From contig JACJZN010000006.1 of assembly GCA_020635565.1 (NCBI GenBank), positions 682,001-746,000 on the forward strand: a stretch of DNA of 64,000 bases, written 5' to 3'. This DNA is from Flavobacteriales bacterium. Lineage in GTDB: Bacteria > Bacteroidota > Bacteroidia > Flavobacteriales_D > Parvicellaceae. A program made the translations under genes and the position numbers. Within the stretch, counting starts at the first letter, position 1. Every line of letters begins with the position of its first letter. Of this stretch, positions 33,610 through 43,573 are shown piece by piece. A model generated the notes under the pieces. That model was not told the origin of the DNA. It made no database searches and saw only the letters and a list, made by a program, of their open reading frames with translations.

Positions 33610-35370
33610 TTATTTTCTAGGCAGGAAACATTGCACAAGAGTTCCATTCTCATTCGAACTGATATCAAAGATTCCATGACATTCCTCACACCTTCTTTCC
33701 ATATTGGCCAAACCATTTCCTGAAAACCTCCTATTTACGAGATCAAATCCAGTTCCATTGTCTGAAATATGCATCTGAAGAAAATCATCTGCCTTTTCAA
33801 ACCTTATCCTAACTTCACTCGCCTTAGCATATTTAACTGTATTCTGAACAAATTCTTGAATGATCCTAAACAAATTAAGCATTTCTAAAGCGTTCATTTT
33901 TTCGAGAGGATCAACTTCATTTAAGACTTCTATTGTGATTACCTCCCTGACAGAAACTTTTAATTCGTTTATTTTTAGAATCAATTCGGTCAAAGTTCCT
34001 CCATCACTCTTCATTGCCCAGATGGTTGTTCTGAGCTCCCTCATTGTTTGTCTTCCAAAATCACTTAGTTTATTTAATCTACTCACCAACCTATCCTCTT
34101 TTTCCAGATATGTAAGATTATCTACTGAACTGATCATAAAGGTAAGTTGAGCTCCAATATTATCATGTAACTCTCTTCCTATTCTCAATTTCTCCTCTAC
34201 AAACGATTTCTCCAAGGCAGCCTTTTCTAATTGTTGATCATGCTCAAACTTTAGTCGTTCAGCCTTCCTTTTTCGGATCTGAAAAACAATAATCCAAACT
34301 GACAAGATCACCAGCGCAAAAATGGAAAACAAAATATACATTTCCTTCCGTTCCTTCCGTTCAATCTCCAAATCTCTTTCTGCCAAGTCCAGTGATTGTT
34401 GAATGATCTTTTTCTGCTTTTCAGATGCATTAAACTCTTCCTGTAGTGCAGCTATTGCTGTATTGGTTTCTGCCGAAACTAAACTATCCTTATGAATGTT
34501 CAGCTCCTTGTAAAATTGCATAGCACTTTCAGCATCATTCATTTTCTCGTAGCAAGAAGATAATCTCTCCAAAGAAAAGGTGATCAAATTGACGAATTTG
34601 GACTTTTTTGATAGAACAAGTGCTTTTTCATAATATTTTGCCGCACTATCGAACGCATTCTTCTCATAATAAATATCCGCTCTATACGCTAGATTGTCCG
34701 CCCAGCTCAAGTCATTATGCTCCATTTTTCTGATCACATCACTCTGATCTAGTAATTCAAATGCTTTCTCAAACTCACCCAACTGACTGTAAACAACCGC
34801 TGCATTATTCAAACTATATGGAATACCTAAAGAATCATTGAACTGAAGACAAACTTCCAGCGATTTCAGATGATAATACAATGCACTATCTAGATCTGAA
34901 GACATACCCAAAAGCGTTCCGTAATTGTTATAGATTTTGGCTAAGTCCTTCCCTAATTCCTTTGACTTACTGATCTCAATAGCCATTCTGAAATATTCAA
35001 GACTTCGATCAAGTTGAATATGTTTAATCGAATAACCTAAATCTGCGTAGAGATTTGCCAATTTTTGGTAGTCATCAACTGATCTATAGTAGTCCACTGC
35101 CTTGAGCGAATAATCAAGCGCTTTTTCAATATCATGCAGGTAATGACTGATCAACGCCAGTCGTTCGAGAATGAGAGCTCGCTCATCCAATAATTTTAGC
35201 TGGGTAGCATCCTCTAAAGCAACCTCATATTCCGCTTTAAGAACTTCTAGATTTCCTATCACATCATTATACCCCAGCGAGCAGAGTTCTTCAATCCTCT
35301 CAACAGACTGTGACCAATTTGGTGAAAAAACTGACAAAAAAAACAAGACCAATATAAGCCTCTTGAACAT
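33610..35370 (-). CDS. TPR-containing NarL-type sensor histidine kinase
   Basis: A 586-residue kinase: signal peptide (about 1-21), six or seven TPR motifs in the periplasm (about 60-295), a coiled coil (about 305-342), one transmembrane helix (about 343-365), a HisKA_3 dimerisation domain with phosphorylated H402 in RIGRELHDNIGAQLTF, and a HATPase domain with N510 and the DNGTGF motif (537-542). The layout, extracytoplasmic TPRs plus a cytoplasmic NarX-like kinase, is common in Bacteroidota. The signal is unknown; TPRs suggest a protein or peptide ligand. The cognate LuxR-type regulator follows after 69 bp. Confidence 0.92.
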   Translation of the reverse strand: MFKRLILVLFFLSVFSPNWSQSVERIEELCSLGYNDVIGNLEVLKAEYEVALEDATQLKLLDERALILERLALISHYLHDIEKALDYSLKAVDYYRSVDDYQKLANLYADLGYSIKHIQLDRSLEYFRMAIEISKSKELGKDLAKIYNNYGTLLGMSSDLDSALYYHLKSLEVCLQFNDSLGIPYSLNNAAVVYSQLGEFEKAFELLDQSDVIRKMEHNDLSWADNLAYRADIYYEKNAFDSAAKYYEKALVLSKKSKFVNLITFSLERLSSCYEKMNDAESAMQFYKELNIHKDSLVSAETNTAIAALQEEFNASEKQKKIIQQSLDLAERDLEIERKERKEMYILFSIFALVILSVWIIVFQIRKRKAERLKFEHDQQLEKAALEKSFVEEKLRIGRELHDNIGAQLTFMISSVDNLTYLEKEDRLVSRLNKLSDFGRQTMRELRTTIWAMKSDGGTLTELILKINELKVSVREVITIEVLNEVDPLEKMNALEMLNLFRIIQEFVQNTVKYAKASEVRIRFEKADDFLQMHISDNGTGFDLVNRRFSGNGLANMERRCEECHGIFDISSNENGTLVQCFLPRK

Positions 35371-35424
35371 ACTAATGATAACTTTATGGGGTGTAAAGGA
35401 TAAAAATAATCAATCTGATAGACA

Positions 35425-36783
35425 ATGGATGTTTTGAATAAATATTCCGGTGAGAAAATTGGACAAATAGAGATTCTTACTCGTGAACAAATCGATCAAA
35501 AGATTACAAATGCCTCAGTCTTTTTTAAGGAAAACAAATGTTCTGAGATAACTGATCGAAAGATATGGATCAGTGCTATAATTAATGTACTTACTGATAA
35601 TAAAAACTACCTTACCAACCTCATTTCAGAAGAGGCAGGAAAACCTCTATTTTATGCTAAAGTAGAACTGGACCGTTGCATTCGAACTGCTCAATTAGGA
35701 TTGGAATATTTTGATCTTATCAAACCTCATCAAATATCTGTTGATTTAAAAAACACGAGTTTTGAAAGTAGTTTCACGCAGCGTTTTCCAATCGGAGTAA
35801 TTTTTGGAATAAGTCCCTTCAATTTCCCATTAAACCTTGCTCTACACAAGATCATTCCTGCAATTGCGACAGGAAATAGCATCATCATCAAACCTTCCCC
35901 TTTAACTCCGCTGAGTTTGAATTTTCTAATTGAAAAAGTGAATAGCTCACTTCCTTCAGGTTTGCTAACCATTGTTAATTGCTCGGATACTGACGCAGAA
36001 TACGTAGTGAAGCATCCGCTGATAAAAATGGTAACCTTTACAGGCAGTGACAAAGTTGGCTGGCACATAAAATCACTGATCCCCAAAAAAAAGGTCACAC
36101 TTGAATTGGGAGGAAATGCTGCTGTATATATTGATCGATCAGCACATCTCAAAGGGCTTCCTTTGACGATTGCAAAAGCTGCAACTCTATACGCAGGACA
36201 AATATGTATTTCGACCCAGAGAATTTTCGTTCACGAAGAGATTTACAATCAATTCAAATCAGAGTTAATCGATGCTTTCAATTCGATCTCTTCTGGTGAT
36301 CCGAAAGAAAACGCTACCAATGGTCCATTAATTGACTATGCTCATCTGAAACGGTTAACCGACTGGATCTCGGATGCTCAAGAGTCAGGAGCCAAAATAT
36401 TGTGTGGAGGAAATAAAATATCCGAGTTCCCACCTCTTCTTTCTCCAACATTGATCGAAGGAGGCAGTGCTTCTATGAAACTTTTTACTGAAGAAGCATT
36501 CGGACCTGTTGCTGTTATTCAATCCGTAACAAACTTTCAGGAAGCAACTGAAATGATCAACAATAGTAAATACGGATTACAAGCTGGTATTTTCACCAAT
36601 GATTTACAAGTCCAGAACTATATGTTCGAAAACCTGGAAGTAGGAGGAGTAATCTTCAATGGAGTTCCAGGTTTCAGAAAAGATGAAATGCCATACGGAG
36701 GAGTAAAAGATTCTGGTTTTGGTCGAGAAGGAATCTTTTATGCCATGGAAGAAATGACGGAAATCAAATTAGGTATTCGCTGA
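35425..36783 (+). CDS. NAD(P)-dependent aldehyde dehydrogenase
   Basis: A 452-residue member of the ALDH superfamily, close to succinate-semialdehyde/glyceraldehyde-type enzymes. The cofactor fold has ISPFNFPLNL (129-138) and TFTGS (204-208). The general-base glutamate is E227 in ELGG and the catalytic cysteine is C261 in AGQICISTQR. The Asn of the oxyanion hole is within SPFNFP, and the C-terminal EEAFGPVAVIQ and GGVKDSGFGREG motifs are present. The product oxidises an aldehyde to an acid in the cytoplasm; the substrate cannot be fixed from sequence. The 3' end overlaps the convergent GSCFA gene by 20 bp. Confidence 0.92.
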   Translation: MDVLNKYSGEKIGQIEILTREQIDQKITNASVFFKENKCSEITDRKIWISAIINVLTDNKNYLTNLISEEAGKPLFYAKVELDRCIRTAQLGLEYFDLIKPHQISVDLKNTSFESSFTQRFPIGVIFGISPFNFPLNLALHKIIPAIATGNSIIIKPSPLTPLSLNFLIEKVNSSLPSGLLTIVNCSDTDAEYVVKHPLIKMVTFTGSDKVGWHIKSLIPKKKVTLELGGNAAVYIDRSAHLKGLPLTIAKAATLYAGQICISTQRIFVHEEIYNQFKSELIDAFNSISSGDPKENATNGPLIDYAHLKRLTDWISDAQESGAKILCGGNKISEFPPLLSPTLIEGGSASMKLFTEEAFGPVAVIQSVTNFQEATEMINNSKYGLQAGIFTNDLQVQNYMFENLEVGGVIFNGVPGFRKDEMPYGGVKDSGFGREGIFYAMEEMTEIKLGIR

Positions 36784-37675
36784 GGACTTCATTTATCTCT
36801 CTTTCTTCAGTCTCTAATCCCCTCAGGAATTTTCGGCTTTCTTCTGAATCTGGAAACATGATCTTATGATTCTTAGAGATTTCAACGTGCTCTATTCTTT
36901 TTACCAATTCCTCAGTCCTCGAACTGAAATACGTTTCTCGGAATCGCATCCATATATAGTCAATAGCCTCCTGACTTGGATGAAGATAATCGGAATCGTA
37001 AAAACGATAATCTCTTAATTCATCAAGCAGAATTTCATAGGCAGGAAAATAGAACACATTATTATTCTCCAATAGTTTATGAATCGCATGATGAAGTATC
37101 CCTTTGGACACATTATTCTCTCTTACACCATCCTTCCAATGCCTAACAGGACTCACTGTAAAAACCCATTTCACATCATTAAACTTGTCAATAATAGGCT
37201 GCCATTCCTCTAAGATTTCTTCTGCACCAAACAGTTTCTTATCAAAAAGTTGCTGTGGCTTTTTATGGCAGTTTGCCACTATTTCGTTTGTTTCCTTAAG
37301 GATATATCCCCATGCGGTACCCAATGTTACCCAAACTACAGTTGCATTTTCAATCTTATTACAAAAATCAACAGAAACATCATCAACTTTTGAAATTAAC
37401 TCCTCCCTCGATTTACCGTAGATGGCTCCACCAAACTGCCAATGAAAAAAAACCGACTCTCCCGAAACCATATTCCCTCTGTCGACTCCTTTAAAAAGTG
37501 AAGACAACGCATTCGGATGAAAGATGGTCCCAAAAGGATTTAGCAACAGTTCGAACCGTGATAATTTCAGTTTCTTCCCAATGCTATCACTAAAGCATGA
37601 ACCCAACGTGATCAATCTATCCGAGTGATCCAATTGAAAAGGAGAAGGCGCTATTTTGACTATTTTTCTAAACAT
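36764..37675 (-). CDS. GSCFA-domain protein
   Basis: A 303-residue protein of the GSCFA family, named for the N-terminal motif; here it reads GSCFSDSIG at 25-33, followed by NPFGTIFHPNAL. A second conserved part lies near the C-terminus (SDYLHPSQEAIDYIW, with Asp and His). The motifs resemble a GDSL/SGNH-type hydrolase catalytic set (Ser in GSCF, Asp-x-x-His at the end), so an esterase or acyl-transfer role is plausible, but the family has no firm function. There is no signal peptide. It ends within the 3' end of the aldehyde dehydrogenase gene (20-bp overlap). Confidence 0.85.
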   Translation of the reverse strand: MFRKIVKIAPSPFQLDHSDRLITLGSCFSDSIGKKLKLSRFELLLNPFGTIFHPNALSSLFKGVDRGNMVSGESVFFHWQFGGAIYGKSREELISKVDDVSVDFCNKIENATVVWVTLGTAWGYILKETNEIVANCHKKPQQLFDKKLFGAEEILEEWQPIIDKFNDVKWVFTVSPVRHWKDGVRENNVSKGILHHAIHKLLENNNVFYFPAYEILLDELRDYRFYDSDYLHPSQEAIDYIWMRFRETYFSSRTEELVKRIEHVEISKNHKIMFPDSEESRKFLRGLETEEREINEVLSEYLI

Positions 37676-37799
37676 TCATTTGAAAATACGATAAAATTTC
37701 ATCTAAAAAATGGATTCACTCAGCACAAGTTTTAAACATATAAAGTAATTGTGTGGAAAAAAGCGCATTGTTAAGACAATATTAAGCCTGAAATTGCTT

Positions 37800-37807
37800 T
37801 ACTTTTG
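37800..37807 (+). promoter_or_regulatory. -7 promoter box for pckA
   Basis: TACTTTTG fits TAnnTTTG, 26 bp before the pckA ATG at 37834. No TTTG is found at the usual -33 spacing. Confidence 0.5.
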
Positions 37808-37833
37808 TAGTCGTAAATTACAAAACACAAGAT

Positions 37834-39447
37834 ATGAACGAATTTGGATTAAAACCAAGCACTTCAAACCTAAAAGAATTAGGGTTAGGTAACGTTGCTA
37901 ATGCCTTCTGGAACCTTACCCCAGCGGAACTAGTGGAGGAGACAATTTTGAATGGAATGGGTGTTCTTGCTGACACTGGAGCCATCGCAATTGACACCGG
38001 AGAATTTACTGGTAGATCTCCTAAGGACCGATTCATTGTATTAGATGAAAAAACCAAAGATGCTGTTTGGTGGGGAGACATCAACATCAAATTTGAATTG
38101 GACAATTACAAAAAGCTCTATGATAAAATAACTTCATATCTTCAGAACAAAGATGTTTACGTAAGAGATGCATATGCTTGTGCTGATGAAAAATACAGAC
38201 TTAACATTCGTGTGATCACAGAATTTCCTTGGTCTAATCAATTCGCGAGTAATATGTTCCTTCGTCCAACTCAGGATGAATTAAAAGACTTCCAGCCAGA
38301 GTGGCACATCATTAATGCCCCTGGATTCTATGCTAATCCTGAAACTGATGGAACAAGACAACACAATTTTGCAATAATCAACTTTACTGATAAAACGATC
38401 ATAATCGGTGGTACGGGTTATACAGGTGAGATTAAAAAAGGAATCTTCTCAGTATTGAATTTCATCCTTCCTCATGAGAAGAATGTACTTTCTATGCACT
38501 GCTCTGCTAACATCGGAAAGGATAATGATACAGCTGTTTTCTTTGGACTATCAGGAACTGGTAAGACAACTTTAAGTGCAGACCCTAATAGAAGATTGAT
38601 TGGTGATGACGAGCATGGCTGGTCCGGTGATTCTGTATTTAACTTTGAAGGTGGATGTTATGCGAAATGTATTGACCTTTCTGCGGAGAAAGAACCACAG
38701 ATTTGGGGAGCAATCAAATTCGGAGCGATCCTTGAGAACATTAACTTCTATGAAGGTACATCAACTGTTGATTTCGAAGATAAATCAAAAACAGAAAACA
38801 CTAGAGTTAGTTACCCAATTGATTTTATTGACAACATCGCTGAAGGAAGTGTTGGTACAGCACCAAAAAACATCTTCTTTCTAACTGCTGATGCATTTGG
38901 TGTATTACCTCCGATCTCTAAATTAACCAAAGGTCAGGCAATGTATCATTTCATTTCTGGATATACAGCAAAAGTTGCGGGAACAGAAGCAGGGATCACG
39001 GAACCAAAAACAGCTTTTTCCGCTTGTTTTGGAGCACCTTTCCTACCGTTGCACCCAACGAAATATGCTGAAATGCTAGGAGAAAAAATGACAGCAGGCA
39101 ACGTTAACGTTTGGTTGATCAATACTGGATGGTCAGGAGGTGCTTATGGTGTTGGAAACAGAATGAAGCTTTCTTACACTAGAGCAATGATTACTGCAGC
39201 TTTGGAAGGAGATTTAGATAATGTAGCGTATACTAATCATGAGGTTTTCGGATTGGCAATGCCAAACGATTGTCCGAACGTGCCTACAGAAGTTCTTAAT
39301 CCTAAGAATACCTGGAAGGACAAAGCGGCTTACGATGAAACAGCAAATACACTTGCTCAGAAATTCGTTGACAACTTCACTAAATTTGCTGAATATGCTA
39401 ATGAAGAGATCATGGCGGCAGCTCCTAAAGTAAACGCAACTGCTTAA
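37834..39447 (+). CDS. pckA: Phosphoenolpyruvate carboxykinase (ATP)
   Basis: A 537-residue gluconeogenic enzyme that converts oxaloacetate and ATP to PEP, CO2 and ADP. Hallmarks are TGRSPKDRF (substrate binding, residues about 59-67), the kinase loop GLSGTGKT at 238-245, the metal-binding DDEHGW near 260, and RVSYPIDFI. The length is that of the ATP-dependent family (about 535-540), not the GTP-dependent one. It is a single-gene unit, with a -7 box upstream and a hairpin terminator downstream. Its presence suits an organism living on amino acids or peptides. Confidence 0.97.
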   Translation: MNEFGLKPSTSNLKELGLGNVANAFWNLTPAELVEETILNGMGVLADTGAIAIDTGEFTGRSPKDRFIVLDEKTKDAVWWGDINIKFELDNYKKLYDKITSYLQNKDVYVRDAYACADEKYRLNIRVITEFPWSNQFASNMFLRPTQDELKDFQPEWHIINAPGFYANPETDGTRQHNFAIINFTDKTIIIGGTGYTGEIKKGIFSVLNFILPHEKNVLSMHCSANIGKDNDTAVFFGLSGTGKTTLSADPNRRLIGDDEHGWSGDSVFNFEGGCYAKCIDLSAEKEPQIWGAIKFGAILENINFYEGTSTVDFEDKSKTENTRVSYPIDFIDNIAEGSVGTAPKNIFFLTADAFGVLPPISKLTKGQAMYHFISGYTAKVAGTEAGITEPKTAFSACFGAPFLPLHPTKYAEMLGEKMTAGNVNVWLINTGWSGGAYGVGNRMKLSYTRAMITAALEGDLDNVAYTNHEVFGLAMPNDCPNVPTEVLNPKNTWKDKAAYDETANTLAQKFVDNFTKFAEYANEEIMAAAPKVNATA

Positions 39448-39465
39448 ATAGTTTATTGAATTCAG

Positions 39466-39498
39466 AGCGTCATTCATTTCGGTGAGTGACGCTTTTTT
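39466..39498 (+). terminator. Intrinsic terminator after pckA
   Basis: AGCGTCATTCA at 39466-39476 pairs with TGAGTGACGCT at 39483-39493 (one G-T pair) around TTTCGG, followed by a run of Ts. It overlaps the leader of the next gene, whose ATG is only 10 bp beyond the T-run, so that gene needs its own promoter or read-through. Confidence 0.85.
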
Positions 39499-39508
39499 AT
39501 TTTTTAAT

Positions 39509-39964
39509 ATGAAAATACTAATGGTTTGTTTAGGTAATATTTGTCGTTCCCCTCTCGCTCACGGCATACTCCAACACAAAGTAGATCAATTAGGATTGAA
39601 TGCTCAGATCGATTCTGCCGGAACGAATGGATTCCACAATGGAGAGCTACCAGATAGCCGATCAATGGAGATCGCTTTGACCAAAGGTATTGACATTTCA
39701 TACCAACGTTCAAGACAGATCAAACGAAGTGATCTTGCGAACTATGATCTGATTTACGTAATGGATTCTTCTAATTATAACAACGTTTTAAGATTAGCAA
39801 ATAGTGAGCAAGAAAAAAACAAGATCATTATGATCATGAATGAACTAGAACCTGGAAGAAACATCAATGTTCCGGACCCATATTATGGAGGCGAAGAAGG
39901 TTTTAAAAATGTATATGAAATGCTAGATAAGGCTACCGATAAAATCATAGAGAAATATCTATAA
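39509..39964 (+). CDS. Low-molecular-weight protein tyrosine phosphatase
   Basis: ATG at 39509 gives 151 residues starting MKILMVCLGNICRSP, the family signature at the very N-terminus: C7 and R13 form the C-x5-R phosphate loop and S14 follows. The acid-base aspartate lies in VPDPYYGG near the C-terminus. A longer frame from 39482 runs back into the pckA terminator and is rejected. The enzyme dephosphorylates protein tyrosine in the cytoplasm. The RsmI-like methylase gene follows after 20 bp, so the two are likely co-transcribed. Confidence 0.93.
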   Translation: MKILMVCLGNICRSPLAHGILQHKVDQLGLNAQIDSAGTNGFHNGELPDSRSMEIALTKGIDISYQRSRQIKRSDLANYDLIYVMDSSNYNNVLRLANSEQEKNKIIMIMNELEPGRNINVPDPYYGGEEGFKNVYEMLDKATDKIIEKYL

Positions 39965-39984
39965 TTTGGTATTAACTTTAGCTC

Positions 39985-40686
39985 ATGGAAAAAGGTCATT
40001 TATATTTATTACCTATGACATTGGGAGAAAGCCCGGTGAATGAAGTAATTCCCGATGCTGTTCTTAAACAGATAATTCAGTTCAAGTTTTTGGTAGTTGA
40101 GAATATTAAGACCACGAGAAGATATCTCAAAAAGATCAACAGAGAAGTCGACATTAATAGTATCACTTTTTTTGAATTAAATAAACATACCAAATCTGAA
40201 GAGATCAACTCTTTTCTAAATCCTTGTTATGAAGGTAATCATGTAGGTATTATTTCTGAAGCCGGATGTCCAGCTGTAGCTGATCCAGGAAGTGTATTGG
40301 TTGCAATAGCTCATAAAAGAGAAATTAAAGTTATTCCATTTGTTGGCCCGAATTCAATCCTCATGGCTTTGATGGGAAGTGGATTCAACGGACAATCTTT
40401 TAAATTCTCTGGATACCTCGATCATGATAAAGCCAGGCGGAAACATCAAATTCGAGACCTTGAGTCAGATGCAAGAAAAGGAACAACTCAGTTGTTTATG
40501 GAAACCCCCTTTCGCAATCAACAATTCTTGGAAGATCTACTTTCATCCTTACACCCCGATTCATTGTTATGTATTGCTGCTGACATTACTCTTGAAACAG
40601 AGTTCATTCAAACACATCCGGTACATTTCTGGAAAAAAAACCTCCCTAACCTACATAAGCGGCCATGTATTTTTGCCATAGGTTAA
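39985..40686 (+). CDS. RsmI-like SAM-dependent methyltransferase (tetrapyrrole methylase fold)
   Basis: A 233-residue protein with the TP-methylase fold and motifs of the RsmI branch (16S rRNA C1402 2'-O-methylation): ISEAGCPAVADPGSVLV, FVGPNSILMALMGSGFNG and FKFSGYLDHDKARRK. It is shorter than E. coli RsmI (286 residues) and differs at the N-terminus (HLYLLPMTLGE), so it may be the second RsmI-like paralogue commonly found in Bacteroidota, with a substrate not yet assigned. It sits after the tyrosine phosphatase gene and meets the convergent nuclease gene with a 4-bp overlap. Confidence 0.82.
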   Translation: MEKGHLYLLPMTLGESPVNEVIPDAVLKQIIQFKFLVVENIKTTRRYLKKINREVDINSITFFELNKHTKSEEINSFLNPCYEGNHVGIISEAGCPAVADPGSVLVAIAHKREIKVIPFVGPNSILMALMGSGFNGQSFKFSGYLDHDKARRKHQIRDLESDARKGTTQLFMETPFRNQQFLEDLLSSLHPDSLLCIAADITLETEFIQTHPVHFWKKNLPNLHKRPCIFAIG

Positions 40687-41834
40687 AACCATATCTCACA
40701 TGAGATGGCTTTATGATCGGATAGTTTTTCCTTGTGCGTAGTAAAGTTTCTACTATCAATCCCTTTACTATGAAAAATATAATCTATCCGATTGATAGGC
40801 ATGATGCGATTGAAGATATTTTCACCAACGTAGGTACTTCCAATACCTGAACCTGATATCATAAATGCATCATTCAAGTCCTTTACCACTTGGTTATAAG
40901 CAAATGAATTTGGAGTATCATTAAGATCAACGCATAAAACCATTCGATGTGGAGTTTGATCTATAAATACCTTCAGTACTTCTAATTGTTCCGTTCTTCG
41001 ATAGAACCCCCTTGTCATTCTTGTAAAAATATCCTGTTCGGCTTGCTTCTGGTAGGACCATATTTTGTTATCATTTCCACCAATCAATTGATAATCCGCA
41101 TTCTGAAGTCGCATCGAACCAATATGAGCATTAATGATCCTGACCGTATCATTAGCTTTAACAATATCTATCCAGGAAATATGGTTGTTCTCATCATTCT
41201 CAAATACAACATAGCCGGAGTCAATAAAAGGATATTTTGAAAATATTGCTGATCCAAATAGGTTATTATCAATCCCATTCTTTTCCCTTGCTGATGTAGT
41301 AATATGCTCAAAACAATACCCATACCCTACTTCATTTTCAAGAAATTCTCGCACCGAAAAATGCACACCAACTCCTCTATAATACTCCTGAAAACAAACC
41401 ACATCAACATCCTCATTTTTGATGAACTCCTGGATCTGATCCTTGCTTTTCAAATTACCTGTCCAGTTATATAGGTCAAATAACCGAACATTAAAACTCA
41501 TCACTCTTAATGACTGATCTTGATCCGATGAAGGTTGAAAAATGGTGAATTGAAATGTTCTACTGAATGATAAAAGACCCAACATTATAGCTGCTGCTGA
41601 GTATAAAAAAACATGTTTTCTCCATAGAACCCAATAGATACAAAAGATCAGATTGACCCCTGCAAAAATCGGATAAGCCAATCCCATATAAGCAAAGAAA
41701 ACGGATGTTTTAGGACTTATAAAGGGAGCCGAATAACTAATGAGAAGTGCTAGAACGAAAACCATATTCAACAACAACATAAGTTTGTTGAAAGCATTGA
41801 GTTTTTGAAATGTAGCTGATAAATAATCTCTCAT
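40683..41834 (-). CDS. Membrane-anchored endonuclease/exonuclease/phosphatase family protein
   Basis: A 383-residue protein. Three transmembrane helices at the N-terminus (about 16-37, 45-67 and 75-93) precede an EEP-fold domain (about 107-383) with conserved motifs: MSFNVRLF (Asn), CFQEYYRG (Glu), CVDLNDTP (Asp/Asn), RIDYIFHS, and SDHKAI (Asp-His). EEP enzymes are Mg-dependent phosphodiesterases acting on nucleic acids, lipids or phosphoproteins; the substrate is unknown. It lies 105 bp downstream of the rhomboid pair on the same strand; mutL-rhomboid-rhomboid-EEP order is often seen in Bacteroidota. Its 3' end overlaps the RsmI-like gene by 4 bp. Confidence 0.88.
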   Translation of the reverse strand: MRDYLSATFQKLNAFNKLMLLLNMVFVLALLISYSAPFISPKTSVFFAYMGLAYPIFAGVNLIFCIYWVLWRKHVFLYSAAAIMLGLLSFSRTFQFTIFQPSSDQDQSLRVMSFNVRLFDLYNWTGNLKSKDQIQEFIKNEDVDVVCFQEYYRGVGVHFSVREFLENEVGYGYCFEHITTSAREKNGIDNNLFGSAIFSKYPFIDSGYVVFENDENNHISWIDIVKANDTVRIINAHIGSMRLQNADYQLIGGNDNKIWSYQKQAEQDIFTRMTRGFYRRTEQLEVLKVFIDQTPHRMVLCVDLNDTPNSFAYNQVVKDLNDAFMISGSGIGSTYVGENIFNRIMPINRIDYIFHSKGIDSRNFTTHKEKLSDHKAISCEIWF

Positions 41835-41939
41835 TTCAGCGAAGATAAGTTGTTTCCAGGAAATGATTTTACCACATTAGACCAACAAAATAGATCTATA
41901 GTTCCGAGTATCAAATCTTTAGACGGAAACACAAAATAA

Positions 41940-42842
41940 CTAGAACTTATTAAGGAACTCCTTTTCCTCCTTTGTCAGACCGTCATATCCTTTATGTTTA
42001 ATCTTATCAAGGATCTTATCCAATCGTTCCTGCTGAGCCGCTTTCGAAGCATTATAGTCATAGTCGTTTCTAGGTGGTTTTTCTTCTTTCTTCGATTCCC
42101 TGAAACTAGAATATTTGACCTTCATTTTAGGCTTTTTACTTCGGTTTCCACTAAAAACTCCTTGCAGATTATCGATCCACCGAAGAATATCAGTTCCCTT
42201 CTTGTAATAATACATACTAAGAAAACCTAATACTCCCCCTCCTACATGAGCAAAATGAGCAACTCCATCCAATTCACTTAGCCTTAAAAACTCCAGAACA
42301 AATAATAGACCTACTATATAGATCAGTTTTGCCGGGATCACACCAAAGATCATAACCTCCAGTTTTGGATTGTAAGTAATTAGAGCAACAGAAATGGCGA
42401 ATACAGCACCTGATGCACCAATAATGTAATAATCTGGCATTGCTTGAAACAGCGGAAATGCATGTTTTGCAGTTATCTGAATAACAGTTCCAATCAACCC
42501 TCCCAATAAATACAACGAAAGGATCTTTTTCTTACCTAAATATTGTTCCAACATTCCTCCCAAGAAGAATAAATAAAGCATATTGGATAGTAAATGAAAG
42601 AAACTGACATGAACGAACGAATTTGTGATCAAGGTCCATGGCTTGTACAGAATGGAAGTTAAATCAGTATTTACAGCTAGCAAGGAATATGGAATAGATA
42701 GAACTTGATTGTTAAGTACCAATTCTCCAATCACCGTTAGAATTTGCAACAAAAGAAAAACTCCAATATTGATGTAAAGCAAGGTAAGGTACATCCCTCC
42801 TTGTTTAAGTTGATATTTGATATTATCCAATATTGAAGCCAT
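41940..42842 (-). CDS. Rhomboid-family intramembrane serine protease (second copy)
   Basis: A 300-residue rhomboid with six core transmembrane helices. The catalytic serine lies in IIGASGAVFAI and the histidine in FAHVGGGVLGF; HLLSNMLYLFFLGGMLE carries the conserved His/Asn of TM2. A charged cytoplasmic tail follows (about 215-300, rich in Lys, with KEEKEFLNKF-like end). The start is ATG at 42842, which overlaps the TGA of the upstream rhomboid gene (TGATG), indicating translational coupling; a TTG one codon earlier is less likely. The substrate is unknown. Confidence 0.92.
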   Translation of the reverse strand: MASILDNIKYQLKQGGMYLTLLYINIGVFLLLQILTVIGELVLNNQVLSIPYSLLAVNTDLTSILYKPWTLITNSFVHVSFFHLLSNMLYLFFLGGMLEQYLGKKKILSLYLLGGLIGTVIQITAKHAFPLFQAMPDYYIIGASGAVFAISVALITYNPKLEVMIFGVIPAKLIYIVGLLFVLEFLRLSELDGVAHFAHVGGGVLGFLSMYYYKKGTDILRWIDNLQGVFSGNRSKKPKMKVKYSSFRESKKEEKPPRNDYDYNASKAAQQERLDKILDKIKHKGYDGLTKEEKEFLNKF

Positions 42843-43573
42843 CAATAAAATCTATCTTTCTTTTTCTGCCAATAGTAAACTAGGATAAAACCAAACAATG
42901 CCCCCCCCAAATGAGCAAAATGAGCGACATTGTCATACGGGTTATTAGCGAATCCTAAATAGAGCTCTATCGCTGCATAACCAAGTACAAACCACTTTGC
43001 TTTAATCGGAATGGGTGGAAACATCAACATTAGTTCTGTATTTGGAAACAAGTATGCGAAACCGGCTAATATTCCAAACACAGCTCCAGAAGCTCCTACC
43101 ATTGGAGTATTCAGCATTCCATTCAACACTCCCATGTCCGGATCTATATAGTTACTTCCTCTTGCGAACAGCTCACTTCCATTTTGGAATACATAATCCA
43201 CCACTTCAGGATTCATTGTAGCAACCAAACTCTCCACTCTGAGATAAACCACCAATCCATGAAGCAAAGCTGCTCCCAAAGCTGAAACAAAATAGAACAG
43301 TAAAAATCGCTCATGCCCCCATACTCTTTCCAGATGAGAACCAAACATCACTAATGCAAACATATTGAACAGCAGGTGCGTGATAGATTGGGTACTATGC
43401 ATAAAAAAATGCGTCACCAATTGCCATGGTCTAAAGGCTTCGGATTGAAAAGGATACAACGCTAAATTGTCATTTACCCAAGGAATGGCATATTGTGCCA
43501 CTAGCATCAAGACGTTGATAATCAACAAATTCTTGACAACAGGCTGCATATTTCTAAAGATCTGATCTAACAT
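42842..43573 (-). CDS. Rhomboid-family intramembrane serine protease (first copy)
   Basis: A 243-residue rhomboid with six core transmembrane helices and a periplasmic loop insert (about 110-150). The catalytic serine is in MVGASGAVFGI and the histidine in FAHLGGALFGF; HLLFNMFALVMFGSHLERVWG is the conserved TM2/loop motif. It begins right at the end of mutL (no intergenic base) and overlaps the second rhomboid gene by one base pair at TGATG. The two rhomboids are paralogues that differ in tail and loop, so they may have different substrates. Confidence 0.93.
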   Translation of the reverse strand: MLDQIFRNMQPVVKNLLIINVLMLVAQYAIPWVNDNLALYPFQSEAFRPWQLVTHFFMHSTQSITHLLFNMFALVMFGSHLERVWGHERFLLFYFVSALGAALLHGLVVYLRVESLVATMNPEVVDYVFQNGSELFARGSNYIDPDMGVLNGMLNTPMVGASGAVFGILAGFAYLFPNTELMLMFPPIPIKAKWFVLGYAAIELYLGFANNPYDNVAHFAHLGGALFGFILVYYWQKKKDRFY